Assembly: GCA_009731375.1 (NCBI GenBank)
Contig: BJOX01000327.1
Location: forward strand, 279,028-343,027
Origin: Paulinella micropora
Lineage: Eukaryota; Cercozoa; Imbricatea; Euglyphida
Length of the DNA: 64,000 nucleotides
Direction: 5' to 3'
Position 1 is the stretch's first letter. Each line of letters begins with the position of its first letter. A model generated the notes under the pieces. That model had not been told where the DNA came from. It saw only the letters and a program-made list of their open reading frames with translations, and did not search any database. A program made the position numbers and the translations under genes. Shown here one piece after another: positions 32,131-43,675 of the stretch.

Positions 32131-32166
<36 letters not shown>

Positions 32167-32167
32167 C

Positions 32168-32209
<42 letters not shown>

Positions 32210-32450
32210 GATAGATAGATAGGATAGGTAGGTAGGCAGATACCTTGCGGGCTTTCCTGACTGCTTTTAAGGCGTCGATGCCCTTCTCGTCCACACTGTT
32301 GTTCTCCAGCCCCAGCACCAGGATGGTGGTGTTCTTGCCAAGAGCCGCAGCGAAGTCCAGCGCACCCTGCGAGACAATGGCAGGTAGGTAGGTAGGTAGG
32401 GTAGGTAGGTAGGCAGGCAGGTAGGTAGGCAGGTAGGTAAGTAGGTAGGC

Positions 32451-32500
<50 letters not shown>

Positions 32501-32553
32501 GCAGACAGACAGACAGACAGAAGGGTAGGTAGGTAGGTAGGTAGATAGGTAGG

Positions 32554-32604
<51 letters not shown>

Positions 32605-32633
32605 GTAGGTAGGTAGGTAGGTAGGTAGATAGG

Positions 32634-32684
<51 letters not shown>

Positions 32685-32752
32685 GTAGGTAGGTAGGTAG
32701 GTAGGTAGGTAGGTAGATAGATAGATATATATGTACGCTTGTATGCATACAA

Positions 32753-32783
<31 letters not shown>

Positions 32784-32796
32784 TATATTATATATA

Positions 32797-32828
<32 letters not shown>

Positions 32829-33074
32829 GTGTTTATGTATGACCGGAGTGGTGATGAAGTTCTGGTCCACATACAAGCCTTTTAAACACTTATTCTCCGC
32901 CACCTGCCAAAAAACACATACACACATGTATATGTATGATGCAATATAGATGTATTTATGATATGATGGACATGTAAGCCTTTGAAACACTTGTGCTTTC
33001 GCCACTTGCCAAAAAACACACACACACAGATGTATATGCATACACTATGTATATATACATACATACATACATAC

Positions 33075-33155
<81 letters not shown>

Positions 33156-33859
33156 ACATGCAAGCCTTTGAAACACTTGTGCTCCGCCACCTGCCAAAAA
33201 ACACATACACACATGTATATATGATGCATGTATATACGATGTATATGTATATGTGATATATATGTAAGCTTGTATATATTACACGTTAGAATAGATGTTG
33301 TATGTATGTATGTATGTATGTCTGTCTTTCTGTCTGTCTTAGCGCCTTTATCGGTAATTTTTTCTCTCTTGTATGTAGTATGTATGTCTCTATGTAGTAT
33401 GTCTCTATATATGTATGTCTATATGTATGGATGTCTATCTATGTATGTAAGTGATACCATCGGCGAATGACTTAGCCCCCTTATCAGTAATTTTCTCTGT
33501 TGTCCTTATGTACATACATACAAAGATACATACATACATGTATGTAAGTGATACTACGGCGGCGATTGATTTAGCCCCCTTATCAGTGTTTTTTTTTTTT
33601 CTTTTTTTTTTTTTTTCCTCATGTATATGTACATACATACATGCATGCATACACATGTATGTAGGCGATACCGCGTCGGCAAGTGCCTTGGCGCCTTTAT
33701 CTGTGATTTTTTCTCTCTTGTCCTTATGTATATGTACATACATACATATATCTATGTATGTATGTAAGTGATACCGCGTCGGCGAGTGACTTGGCGCCTT
33801 TATCGGTGATTTTTTCTCTGTTGTCCTTATCCAACAACGCTGCCGGTCCAGCAAGGCGC

Positions 33860-33915
<56 letters not shown>

Positions 33916-33957
33916 AACAAGGCGGCGGGACCAGCAAGGCGCAAGTACAGATATATA

Positions 33958-34031
<74 letters not shown>

Positions 34032-34080
34032 GAAATACATACAGACATATATTGCATATATACACTTATTACACACACAC

Positions 34081-34126
<46 letters not shown>

Positions 34127-34226
34127 GCACACAGAGTTGCAGAAATACATACAGAAATATATTACATACGTACACTTACATACCATATATATACATACAG
34201 AGAGAGAGAGAGAGAGAGAGACAGAG

Positions 34227-34264
<38 letters not shown>

Positions 34265-35235
34265 AGAGAAAGAGAGAGAGAGAGATAGAGAGAGAGACAC
34301 AGAGAGAGAGAGAGAGATAGATAGAGAGAGAGAGAGAGACCTCACGTAGTTTTTCTCCTTTAGCCAGAGCTGCAACCACACAGCACAATCTTNNNNNNNN
34401 NNNNNNNNNNNNNNNNNNNNNNNNNNNNNNNNNNNNNNNNNNNNNNNNNNNNNNNNNNNNNNNNNNNNNNNNNNNNNNNNNNNNNNNNNNNNNNNNNNNN
34501 NNNNNNNNNNNNNAAAGAAAAAAAAGTACAAGTTATATTAAAGAAATTTAAGGCATGTATGTGTATAAGTCAACCTTTGCTCCAGGCCTCTGCTCCCTCG
34601 TCTCCCACGCCGTTGCCGCTTAAATCCACCTAATACAATACAATACAATACAATACAATACTACGCATGAAGACAAAGTGTTGCATATTACAAACTTGTT
34701 CCACGTCGCATGATGTTGCATTACGTTACATGAAATGACAGTACATTATGTATTTATGTGTAACAGTACATTATCTATGTATATATAACCTCTTGCAAAA
34801 TGTTGGCGACTACGGGCTGTCTGTCTTGTCTGGTCTGTCTGGTCTGTCTGTCTTGTCTGTCTTGTCTGCCTGTCTGCCTATCTTGTCTGTCTGTCTGTCT
34901 TGTCTGTCTGTCTATCTGTCTGTCTGTCATCTGTCTGTCTGTCTGTCTGCCTGTATGTCTTGTCTGTCTGTCTGTCTTGTCTGTCTGTCTGTGAGTCTGT
35001 CCATCTACCTACCTATCTATCTATCTATCTATCTAATCTATCTAATCTATCTATCTACCTATCTTTCTATCTATCTATCTATCTATCTATCTATCCATCT
35101 ATCTATCTATCTATCTATCTATCCCATCCCTATCCCTATCCCTATCTCATCCTATCTCATCCTATCTCATCCTATCTTATCCTATCCTATCTTATCCTAT
35201 CTTATCCTTTCTTATCTTATCTTATCTTATCTATC

Positions 35236-35313
<78 letters not shown>

Positions 35314-35627
35314 GTCTGTCTGTCTATCTATATGTCTGTCTGTCTGTGTGTCTGTCTGTTTATCTTTCTGCCTGTCTGTCGGTCTGTCTGCTTGGTCTGT
35401 CTGTCTGTTTTGTCTCTCTGTCGTGTCTGTCTTGTCTGTCTGTCTTGTCTATCTGTCTGTCTGTGTGAGTGTGTCATCTTCCAAAATGTTGTATGTATTT
35501 CACCTCTATATGTGTGTACGTGTGTGTATGTATATATAACCTCTTCCAAAATGTTGGTGACACTACCGGCTAGCACCACGGCGCCTTTGGGGCCTAGGTA
35601 GGTAGATAGGTAGATGGGTAGGTAGGC

Positions 35628-35685
<58 letters not shown>

Positions 35686-36966
35686 CTACCTATGCCACAG
35701 TCTGCAGCCTTGACAACCGTCACTTTGGTGTTGGTAATTAGCTTGGCTAGTGCTGCGCAACCTTCATCACCTGTGGAGGTATGTATTATGAATATCTATA
35801 TCTATATCTACATCTATATCTATATCTATATCTATATCTATATCTATATCTTACATCTTATATCTCATATCTTATATCTTATATCTTATATCTTATATAT
35901 ATCTATATATCTATATCTATATCTATATCTGTATCTGTATCTATAGCTATATCTATATCTATATCTATATCTATATCTATGCATGCATGTTCACTCAGGT
36001 GTAACTAGCTTCGCTAGCGCTGTGCAACCTTCATCACCTGCGTAGGTATGTATGTATGTATGTATGTATGTATGTATGTATGTATGTATGTATGTCTGTC
36101 TGTCTGTATGTATGTATGTATGTATGTTTGTATTATGAATGTATGCATGTTTCACGTTGGTGTCGGTAATTAGCTTGAATAGCGCTGTGCAACCTTCATC
36201 ACCTGTGTTATATATCATTCATGTTTGTATGTTGGTGGATAGGTAAATGGGTATGTATGTATGTATGCATGTATGTATGTATGTATGTATGTATGTGTGT
36301 ATGTATGTATGTATGTGTGTATGTATGTATGTATGTACGTACGTACGTACGTACGTATGTACGTACGTACGTATGTATGTATGTATGTATGTATGTATAT
36401 ATGTAGGTAGGCAGGTAGGCAGGTAGGTAGGTAGGTAGGTAGGTAGGTAGGTAGGTATAAATCGCACATAGTACGATAGGCTTCTACGTATGAATATTAA
36501 GATCTGTTTTCTTCTATATGGATCTGATTGTTAGAGAGATCCAATAGAATGATAGATTCCTACCTACCTACCTACCTACCTACTACCTACCTAGTACTAT
36601 CTATGTATGACTATATATATTTTCTTGTATACCGATCTGATTGTTGGAGAGATCCAGCTCGGTCAGTTCCTTGCATTCCTACTCGCAAACAAAACGAGAT
36701 CATCATCATCATCATCATCATCATCGTCATCATCGTCATCATCATCATCATCATCATCGTCATCATCATCATCGTCATCATCATCATCATCATCATCATC
36801 ATCGTCATCATCATCATCGTCATCATCATCATCGTCATCATCGTCATCATCATCATCGTCATCATCATCAACATCATCATCATCATCCATAATTTTCGTC
36901 GTCGTCGTCGTCATCATCATCATCATCATCATCAGCATCAGCATCATCATCATCATCGTCGTCGTC

Positions 36967-37039
<73 letters not shown>

Positions 37040-37045
37040 AGAGAG

Positions 37046-37097
<52 letters not shown>

Positions 37098-37210
37098 GTG
37101 TGTGTGTGTGTCTATACGTGAATATATGTATGTGTGTGTGTGTGTGTTGCCTGCAGTGCTTGAACGAGGGCGAGTGTGTGAGCCGCGTCTAGCTTCAAGC
37201 CTATCAACAG

Positions 37211-37242
<32 letters not shown>

Positions 37243-37244
37243 AA

Positions 37245-37336
<92 letters not shown>

Positions 37337-37405
37337 TTGCCAGAGTTCAGGCCTGCGCGAAAGAGAGGAGAGAAAAACCGGAGAGCGAGCGAGGGAGCAA
37401 AACAA

Positions 37406-37436
<31 letters not shown>

Positions 37437-38693
37437 AACAACAACACCAACAACGCAAGAGAGAGAGAGAGAAGCAGACCATGCAGGGCCAGTGCCTTGA
37501 ACGTTTTGTGTTTCTTAAAGAACGCCACCACCGCGTCTTGGCCTTTGGCACCTAGTGCAGACACTGCTTTTAGAGTTGATCCAAAGCTAGGCAGTTTAGG
37601 TAGGTAGGTAGGTGGCTGGTTATTTTGGCCACTAGTGCAGACACAGCTTTTAGAGTTGATCCAAAGCTAGGCAGTTTAGGTAGGTAGGTAGGTAGTAAGT
37701 CGGTCGGAAGGTAGGTAGGTAGGTAGGTAGGTACTTGGGTAGGTAGGTAGGTAGGTAGGTAGGTAGGTACTTGGGTAGGTAGGTAGGTAGGTAGGTTGGG
37801 TAGGTATAGGTAGGTAGCTAGGTAGATAAGTAGAAATGAAAGAAAGCAAAGTAGAGAAAAGAAAGAGGCAATGAAGGTGGTTGAGAGTGATGAGATGACC
37901 CAGTGGGTTAAGAGAGAGGTCCAGGGACTGGATAGTAGTGTTGCCGGCCAGCAGCTTGGTGATGATAATCATCTCCGCGTCACTATACTCACAGTCCGAC
38001 TACATAGACACATACACACACACATGAATATGAGTGGTTTTTTTTTTTTTTTTAATTTTATTTTTTTTTTTATAAATTTTTTTTTATAATTATTATTATT
38101 ATTATTGTTATTATTGGACACCGTGATAGCCCAGTGGTCAAGTTCTACCATCTGGGCCCTGTCGCCAGTTCGATTCCCGTCGGTGCCACCAGTATTTTCA
38201 TTGAACATACCGGTCCGTCCGGACCAGTATTTTCATTGAACATACCGATCCGTCTGGAAGTGTTGGAACTGTCCTTGCGGGGGTGTCATTAGAGCCTATC
38301 GTCAATTCTTCGTACTCCCCTCACGGGTGAGACGATGGAGGCGCATGTGCAGAAATGCATCAGCCATTGACAGAGAAGCACTATTNNNNNNNNNNNNNNN
38401 NNNNNNNNNNNNNNNNNNNNNNNNNNNNNNNNNNNNNNNNNNNNNNNNNNNNNNNNNNNNNNNNNNNNNNNNNNNNNNNNNNNNNNNNNNNNNNNNNNNN
38501 NNNNNNNNNNNNNNNNNNNNNNNNNNAAAAAAAAAAAAAAGCGCACCATGTCGAGTTCGTCGTCCATGATGTGCTTGACAGGGAAACGGGTTGTCAAGGT
38601 CTCCATAAACTCCTTTTTCTCTTCCGACCACGTGACGGGAACTGTGGAACGACGACGAGGACGCCCTGCCACAAACATCAACTACTACTACTA

Positions 38694-38725
<32 letters not shown>

Positions 38726-38735
38726 TACTACTACT

Positions 38736-38788
<53 letters not shown>

Positions 38789-41603
38789 ATCATTCAGCTA
38801 TCATCGTCATCATCGTCATCATCATTCATCATCGTTAGCATTTTCGCCCTACCACCATCATTCAGCATCATTATTGTAATCATCGTCATCGTCATCATCG
38901 TCATCATCATTCATCATCATCGACATCATCATCATCATCAGCACCATCACCATCATCATCATCATCATCATCATTATATTCTTATTGTCATCATCATCGT
39001 CGTCGTCGTCATCATCATCATCCTCCTCCTCCTCCTCCTTCTCCTCCTGATATTATCATGGCTATTACGATTGTAGCGACAACGGTCATCACTCATTGCT
39101 ATTATCATTGTGTAGCGACAAGGGGCATCACTCATTGCTATTATCATTATCTCATTGCTATTATCATGGTAGCGACAAGGGGCATCACTCATTGCTATTA
39201 TCATTGTGTAGCGACAAGGGGCATCACTCATTGCTATTATCATTGTAGCGACACATATATCTATCTATCTATCTATCTATCTGTCTATCTATCTATCTTG
39301 TATCCTATCTATATTTCTGCCTGTCTATCTGTCGGCCTGTCTGTTATTTTTGTTTGTCTTTCTGTTTGTCTGTCTATCCGTCTATCTATCCATCACACAA
39401 ATATGCATGTATATATGTATGTATGTTTATATGTTCATTGCTATTAATATTGTAAGCGACATGGGGCATCTCATTGCTACTATCATTGTGTAGCGACAAG
39501 GGACATCACTCATTGCTATTATCATTGTGTAGCGACAAGGGACATCACTAATTGCTATTAACATTGTATCACTCATTGCTATTATTATTGTGCAGCGACA
39601 AGGGCCATCACCTGCGGTCGGAGCCACCAGCACTGAGGAATCTCCTACATACATACATGCATACATACATACCTACATACATACATGCATACATACATAA
39701 CATACATGACATGACATGACATGACATAAGATATACAGACGCAAATATAAACAAAATCCAAAGCAACAAGCATGCACACAGAACAGAACACTGTGGAATC
39801 AACTGCAACAGCGTTGGAAGGGGTTTTGTTTATATGTATGTATGAATGGTTGTATGTATGTATGAATGTTTGTATGTATGTATGTATGTATGTATGTATG
39901 TATGTATGTATGTGATGTAATGCAGTCGCCAAGACTTTTATAAATTACATTACATTACAATACATTACATTACATTACATTACATTACATACACACATAC
40001 ATACATACACAAAACCAAACAAATATACGTACGCAAAGGACGTGGAATCATCACCTGAGATATGCATAGATACATAGATACATAGATACATAGATACATA
40101 CATACATAGATACATACATACATACACATGCATACATAGATACATATATACATACATATATACATACATACATACATACAGAGTAGGTGGACTTATCACC
40201 TGAGACAGCACACATACATACATACATACATACATGCATACATACATACATGCATACATAGATACATAGATACATACATTACATACATACATAGAGAGGA
40301 GGTGGAATGGCTGACCTGAGACAGGGTTGGAAGGGGTAACCTGGACTTTCACCTCATCGTTGACTAGCTTGCCCAACTCCTTCAAGTCCATCTGCGCATT
40401 CGATAGATAGATTGATTGGTTGATAGATTGGTTGATAGATCTCATCGTTCACCAGCTTGCCCAACTCCTTCAAGTCCATCTGCGCATTGATAGATAAGAT
40501 TGACTGGTTGATAGATTGATTGATAGATTGGTTGATAGATCTCAACGTTAACCAGCTTGCCCAACTCCTTCAAGTCCATCTGCGCATTGGATAGATAGAT
40601 AGATTGGTTGATAGATTGGTTGATAGATCTCATAGCTTGCCCAACTCCTTCAAGTCCATCTGCGCATTGATAGATAGATTGATTGGTTGATAGATTGGTT
40701 GATAGATTGGTTGATAGATCTCATAGCTTGCCCAACTCCTTCAAGTCCATCTGCGCATTGGATAGATAGATTGATTGGTTGATAGATTGGTCATCGTTGA
40801 CCAGCTTGCCCAACTCCTTCAAGTCCATCTGCGCATTGGATAGATAAGATTGATTGGTTGATAGATTGATATAGATCTCATCGTTGACTAGCTTGCGCAA
40901 CTCCTTCAAGTCCATCTGCGCATTGGATAGATAGATTGATTGGTTGATAGATTGGTTGATAGATAGATTGATGAGATATCGACTAATGTCAGAAAAAAGG
41001 AGCTTCTGATTTCGTCAACCAAGGAAGTCTGTGGGTAAAGTATTAACCCGATGCCCAGCTAAGCCGTGATGTTTGCACGGAAGGGACTGATACAGGCGAT
41101 ACCAAAGCTCCCTAGTACCAGGCGGGGCCAGGGCTCGTTCCATAAGCGCCCCTTGCAGAACGAGCTCCCACCTCCATTACAGAGGACCCAGTAAGCAGAT
41201 GGAGTTTCGAGACTGTTCGACAGTCTAGTATAAACCGACAGAGCACTGTGGGTTTTATTCCGGGCTCAACAAGCGAGAAAGGGCACCCTGAGGGAACAGG
41301 ATTGTGCTTCCCGTCGCTATTTCGGCATGTGACTTATAGGCGTATGGCTAGGCACACATAAGGCACCCCACCACGGGCCCAGCACACCCACACCATCCCC
41401 TAATTCTCTGTGTGTCGACAGATGGCACCCATTTCAAAAAACCAAGCCCAAGGGATGGTCAGTGACATCTCAAGTGGCCTTGGTTCACTCGGTGGAGTAA
41501 GTGATGAGATCAACAGATATGTTTGGTCTATCAGCTCTGCATATCCGAAGACATAGGCATCCATTCCACCCCGCCGCCAATCGGCGACTGGGTAGCGGGC
41601 TGG

Positions 41604-41669
<66 letters not shown>

Positions 41670-41740
41670 GTAGATAGATAGATAGATAGATAGATAGATA
41701 TAGATAGATAGATATATAGGTAGGTAGGTAGGTAGGTAGG

Positions 41741-41798
<58 letters not shown>

Positions 41799-42772
41799 TC
41801 GATCTATCAATCGATCGATCTATCTATCGATCTATCTATCGATCGATCTATCGATCTATCTCTCAATCAAACCTATTTATCTATCTATTTACTTATTGTT
41901 GACCTATTTATTAGCACTATCTCCTTCGGCACAAGGTGTGAAGTGAGTGTCTTACCTACCTACCTACCTACCTATCTATCTATCTATTAGAATTCTGCCC
42001 TTCGGACCAAGGTGAAGGGCTCATCTTTGGAAATTAAGATTTTCTCCTACCTACCTACCTAACCTCCTACCTACCTACCTACCTACCTGGATATCTTGCT
42101 AGCCATTTATCGTTCACCTGCTTATTGGCGCTTTCCCCTTCGGCCCAAGGTGTGAAGTGCTCATCATCGGAAATAATTAAGAGTTTCTCCTACCTACCTA
42201 CCTACCTATCTAGCTAGCTAGCTAATTTATCGTTCACCTTTTTATTGGCGCTATCCCGTTCGGCCCAAGGTGTGAAGTGCTCAACATCGGAAATAGTTAA
42301 GAGTTTCTCCTACCTACCTACCTACCTACCTACCTACCTATCTATCTATCTAGCTAGCTAGCTAATTTATCGTTCACCTTTTTACTGGCGCTATCCCCTT
42401 CTGCCCAAGGTGTGAAGTGCTCATCTTTGGAAATTAACAATTTGTGCTTCATCAGCCATGACACCTACGTATGTATGCATGTATGCATGTATGTATGTAC
42501 GTACGTACGCACGTATGCATGTATGTATGTATGTATGTGTGTGTGTGTGTGTGTGTGTTTGTATGAACGTATGTATGTATGTATGTATGTATGTATGTAT
42601 GTATGTATGTATATATGTATGTATGCATATGTATGTATGTATGTATATGTATGTTATGTATGTATGTATGTATGTATATGTGTGTGTGTCTGTGTGTGTG
42701 TGTGTATGAACGTATGTATGTATGTATGTATGTATGTATGTATGCATATGTATGTATGTATGTATATGTATG

Positions 42773-42806
<34 letters not shown>

Positions 42807-42845
42807 TGTATGTATGGTTGTATGCATGTGTGTGTATGCATGTGT

Positions 42846-42878
<33 letters not shown>

Positions 42879-43290
42879 TGTATGTATGTACGTATGTATG
42901 TATGTATATAATGTATGTAATGTATGTTATGTATGTGTATGTATGTATGCATGTGCATGTATGTATGTATGTATGTATCTATGTATGTATGTATGTATGT
43001 AAGTATGTATTTATGCATAATGCATGTATGTCTATCTATCTTATAAGTTCATGTTTGGTCACTTTCGCCTCTTTGGAGGCGGATGTATGTATGTATGTAT
43101 GTATGTATGCATTTATGCATGTATGTATGTATGTATGTTATGTATGTACGTATGATTAATATGTATTGATGTATTAATATGTAGTAATATGTGTGTTAGT
43201 GGTACGAGTTCATGATTGGACACGTTGGCCTCCTCGGCGGCCGCGGAGATTTTTTTCACTTCCTCAGATGTGTTGTTACCCATAGCCAAC
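29463..43290 (-). CDS. Leucine-rich-repeat (RNI-like) gene with exons scattered in microsatellite introns
   Basis: At least ten short segments on the - strand have a splice acceptor AG before and GT after and encode LRR-type text. From 5' to 3' these include [69 protein letters not shown] and [18 protein letters not shown], ending in [19 protein letters not shown] and a stop at 29463. The pattern G-D-E-G-A-x-x-L-A-x-x-L...L-x-L-x-x-N-x-I is that of ribonuclease-inhibitor-like LRRs, which bind proteins in NLR-type sensors and regulators. Introns are almost entirely microsatellite. The 5' end and full exon set cannot be fixed; N gaps at 30320, 34393, 38386 and 43312 may hide exons. Some exon-like pieces are duplicated, so part of this could be decayed copies. 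Confidence 0.7.
29555..31770. repeat. Microsatellite block: (GA)n, poly-G, (TAAG)n, (GATA/GATG)n
   Basis: (GA)n at 29,555 and 29,817-29,912, poly-G to 29,956, (TAAG)n at 30,097-30,300, then (GATA)n with GATG and GATC variants from 30,659. Gaps lie at 29957-29966 and 30320-30658. A possible small exon of the LRR gene ([14 protein letters not shown]) is at about 29,606-29,655 on -. Confidence 0.9.
31772..31855. repeat. Dispersed 84-bp repeat, copy 1
   Basis: ATATGTTTGGTCTATTAGCT...GACTGGGTAGCGGG, inside (GATA)n. Its near-identical twin is at 41517-41599, where it continues a longer non-microsatellite sequence. Confidence 0.75.
32244..32366 (-). CDS. LRR gene: 41-residue exon
   Basis: Bounded by TCTCGCAG and GTATCTG; 123 bases encode [20 protein letters not shown], then [20 protein letters not shown](K). 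It is one full RNI-type repeat. It is the best single exon in the region, between (GATA)n/(TAGG)n tracts. Confidence 0.8.
32860..33210 (-). repeat. Three partial copies of one exon start
   Basis: At 32,872-32,912, 32,963-33,015 and 33,152-33,205 the - strand reads TTTTTTGGCAG then GTGGCGGA..., encoding [10 protein letters not shown], a frame-changed version, and [10 protein letters not shown]. The copies are separated by (CA)n/(TA)n. One may be the working exon; the others look like local duplicates. Confidence 0.6.
33338..33862 (-). repeat. Five copies of an LRR exon end
   Basis: At about 33,338, 33,451, 33,547, 33,666 and 33,768 the - strand encodes versions of [15 protein letters not shown] followed by a GTATCAC or similar donor. 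The copy at 33,775-33,862 extends further upstream ([15 protein letters not shown]) and is the likeliest real exon. Copies are set about 100 bp apart in (ATGT)n sequence. Confidence 0.7.
34341..34369 (-). CDS. LRR gene: 29-base exon
   Basis: TTGCAG before and GTCTCTC after; encodes (A)LAKGEKLRE, the helix part of an RNI repeat. It lies between a (GA)n tract and the N gap 34393-34513. Confidence 0.5.
34575..34629 (-). CDS. LRR gene: VDLSGNG exon
   Basis: Bounded by TATTAG and GTTGAC; encodes [18 protein letters not shown], a textbook RNI repeat piece (L-x-x-N-x-x-G-D-E-G-A). Confidence 0.75.
35541..35593 (-). CDS. LRR gene: [10 protein letters not shown] exon
   Basis: CCTAG acceptor and GTTATAT donor; encodes [18 protein letters not shown]. 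Fragments of its 3' end recur at about 34,790 and 35,478 (TTCCAAAATGTTG). Confidence 0.6.
35690..36205 (-). repeat. GDEGC exon and two further copies
   Basis: The full exon at 35690-35770 (81 bases; CACAG before, GTAGC after) encodes [16 protein letters not shown] and [12 protein letters not shown]. Partial copies at about 35,996-36,042 and 36,151-36,206 encode [13 protein letters not shown] and [17 protein letters not shown], each with the same CAG acceptor. Confidence 0.7.
36633..36678 (-). CDS. LRR gene: [13 protein letters not shown] exon
   Basis: TAG acceptor and GTATAC donor; 46 bases encode [15 protein letters not shown](G), the classic L-x-x-L-x-L-x-x-N-x-I core. A short relic of its end (GATCTGATTGTT) is also at about 36,522. 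Confidence 0.75.
37480..37551 (-). CDS. LRR gene: [12 protein letters not shown] exon
   Basis: CTAG acceptor, GTCTGC donor; encodes (G)[20 protein letters not shown] then ALH, an RNI helix followed by the start of the next strand. The preceding 60 bases (AGTGCAGACA...GGCAGTTT) occur twice, at 37,554 and 37,632. Confidence 0.65.
37900..37987 (-). CDS. LRR gene: [16 protein letters not shown] exon
   Basis: Encodes [18 protein letters not shown], then DLSLNPLG before a GTCATC donor; acceptor GTGAG or TATAG. Clear LRR segment. Confidence 0.65.
38117..38254 (+). mobile_element. tRNA-derived SINE-like unit
   Basis: GACACCG at 38117 pairs in six of seven positions with CGGTGCC at 38181. In between are a box A-like TAGCCCAGTGG (38127) and a box B-like AGTTCGATTCC (38167), the internal RNA polymerase III promoter of tRNA genes. 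The anticodon arm is poor, so this is probably a tRNA-derived retroposon and not a working tRNA. A 32-bp direct repeat (ACCAGTATTTTCATTGAACA..., 38188 and 38223) follows. Confidence 0.5.
38540..38690 (-). other. Coding-like fragment beside an N gap
   Basis: The - strand reads [20 protein letters not shown] and then [15 protein letters not shown], charged and protein-like, cut by poly-A and the gap 38386-38526. Origin unknown; it could belong to a dispersed repeat together with the nearby SINE-like unit. Confidence 0.35.
39060..39610. repeat. Minisatellite of about 39 bp
   Basis: About nine degenerate units of GTAGCGACAAGGGGCATCAC plus TCATTGCTATTATCATT, interrupted at 39,255-39,435 by a (TATC)n tract. 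Confidence 0.8.
40358..40926 (-). repeat. Seven-copy array of a short exon
   Basis: Seven units with spacing of 70-110 bp each carry, on the - strand, TGCGCAG followed by codons for [13 protein letters not shown]. The first unit (40,358-40,390) runs on into [10 protein letters not shown]. Units are joined by short (GATA/GATT)n spacers. Each keeps the acceptor and the coding core; the GAG-GT junction is kept in some units only. Confidence 0.75.
40980..41599. other. Complex sequence including dispersed repeat copy 2
   Basis: About 600 bases of non-microsatellite sequence, without a convincing gene. The last 83 bases (41517-41599) match 31772-31855. It may be one end of a non-autonomous transposable element. 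Confidence 0.4.
41910..42461 (-). repeat. Five-copy array of an exon encoding [10 protein letters not shown]
   Basis: At about 41,910, 41,985, 42,120, 42,240 and 42,380 the - strand encodes forms of [19 protein letters not shown] before a GTGAAC donor. The rightmost copy has the longest coding extension ([14 protein letters not shown]). Spacers are (TACC)n with (TAGC)n. Confidence 0.7.
42470..43150. repeat. (TATG)n block
   Basis: Nearly continuous ATGT repeats with GTGT and CGCG interruptions; (TAG)n follows the gap at 43,473-43,670 and (TAGG)n at 43,755-43,855. Confidence 0.9.
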
Positions 43291-43300
43291 CTTAAGGGGG
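43040..43300 (-). CDS. Upstream exon(s) of the LRR-region gene
   Basis: At 43,196-43,300 the - strand encodes [20 protein letters not shown] and ANVSNHELV, with a related shorter piece ([12 protein letters not shown]) at 43,038-43,085. The N gap at 43312 cuts the 5' side. Confidence 0.5.
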
Positions 43301-43472
43301 GGGGGGGGGGGNNNNNNNNNNNNNNNNNNNNNNNNNNNNNNNNNNNNNNNNNNNNNNNNNNNNNNNNNNNNNNNNNNNNNNNNNNNNNNNNNNNNNNNNN
43401 NNNNNNNNNNNNNNNNNNNNNNNNNNNNNNNNNNNNNNNNNNNNNNNNNNNNNNNNNNNNNNNNNNNNNNNN

Positions 43473-43515
<43 letters not shown>

Positions 43516-43542
43516 TTGGTAGTAGTAGTAGTAGTAGTAGTA

Positions 43543-43675
<133 letters not shown>

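Larger units (their letters stand above)
34840..37335. repeat. Microsatellite block: (CTGT)n, (CTAT)n, (ATGT)n, (CATCAT)n, (GA)n, poly-A
   Basis: Successive tracts around the LRR exons: (CTGT/CTAT)n 34,840-35,470, (CTATAT)n 35,790-35,985, (GTAT)n 36,045-36,400, (CAT)n 36,700-36,965, (GA)n 36,968-37,096, and about 90 A at 37,243-37,332. Confidence 0.9.

Noticed and set aside
30171-36470. Long open frames made of LSIY, THIHT, YVCM and similar repeats
   Set aside because: They are microsatellite translations in all frames, without codon or domain evidence.
36607-37500. Poly-Ser/poly-Gln/poly-Lys frame
   Set aside because: Produced by (CAT)n, (CAA)n, poly-A and (GA)n tracts; only the short LRR exons on the other strand look real.
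38117-38188. Functional tRNA gene
   Set aside because: The acceptor stem has a mismatch, and the T stem and anticodon arm do not pair well, so a tRNA-derived repeat is more likely.
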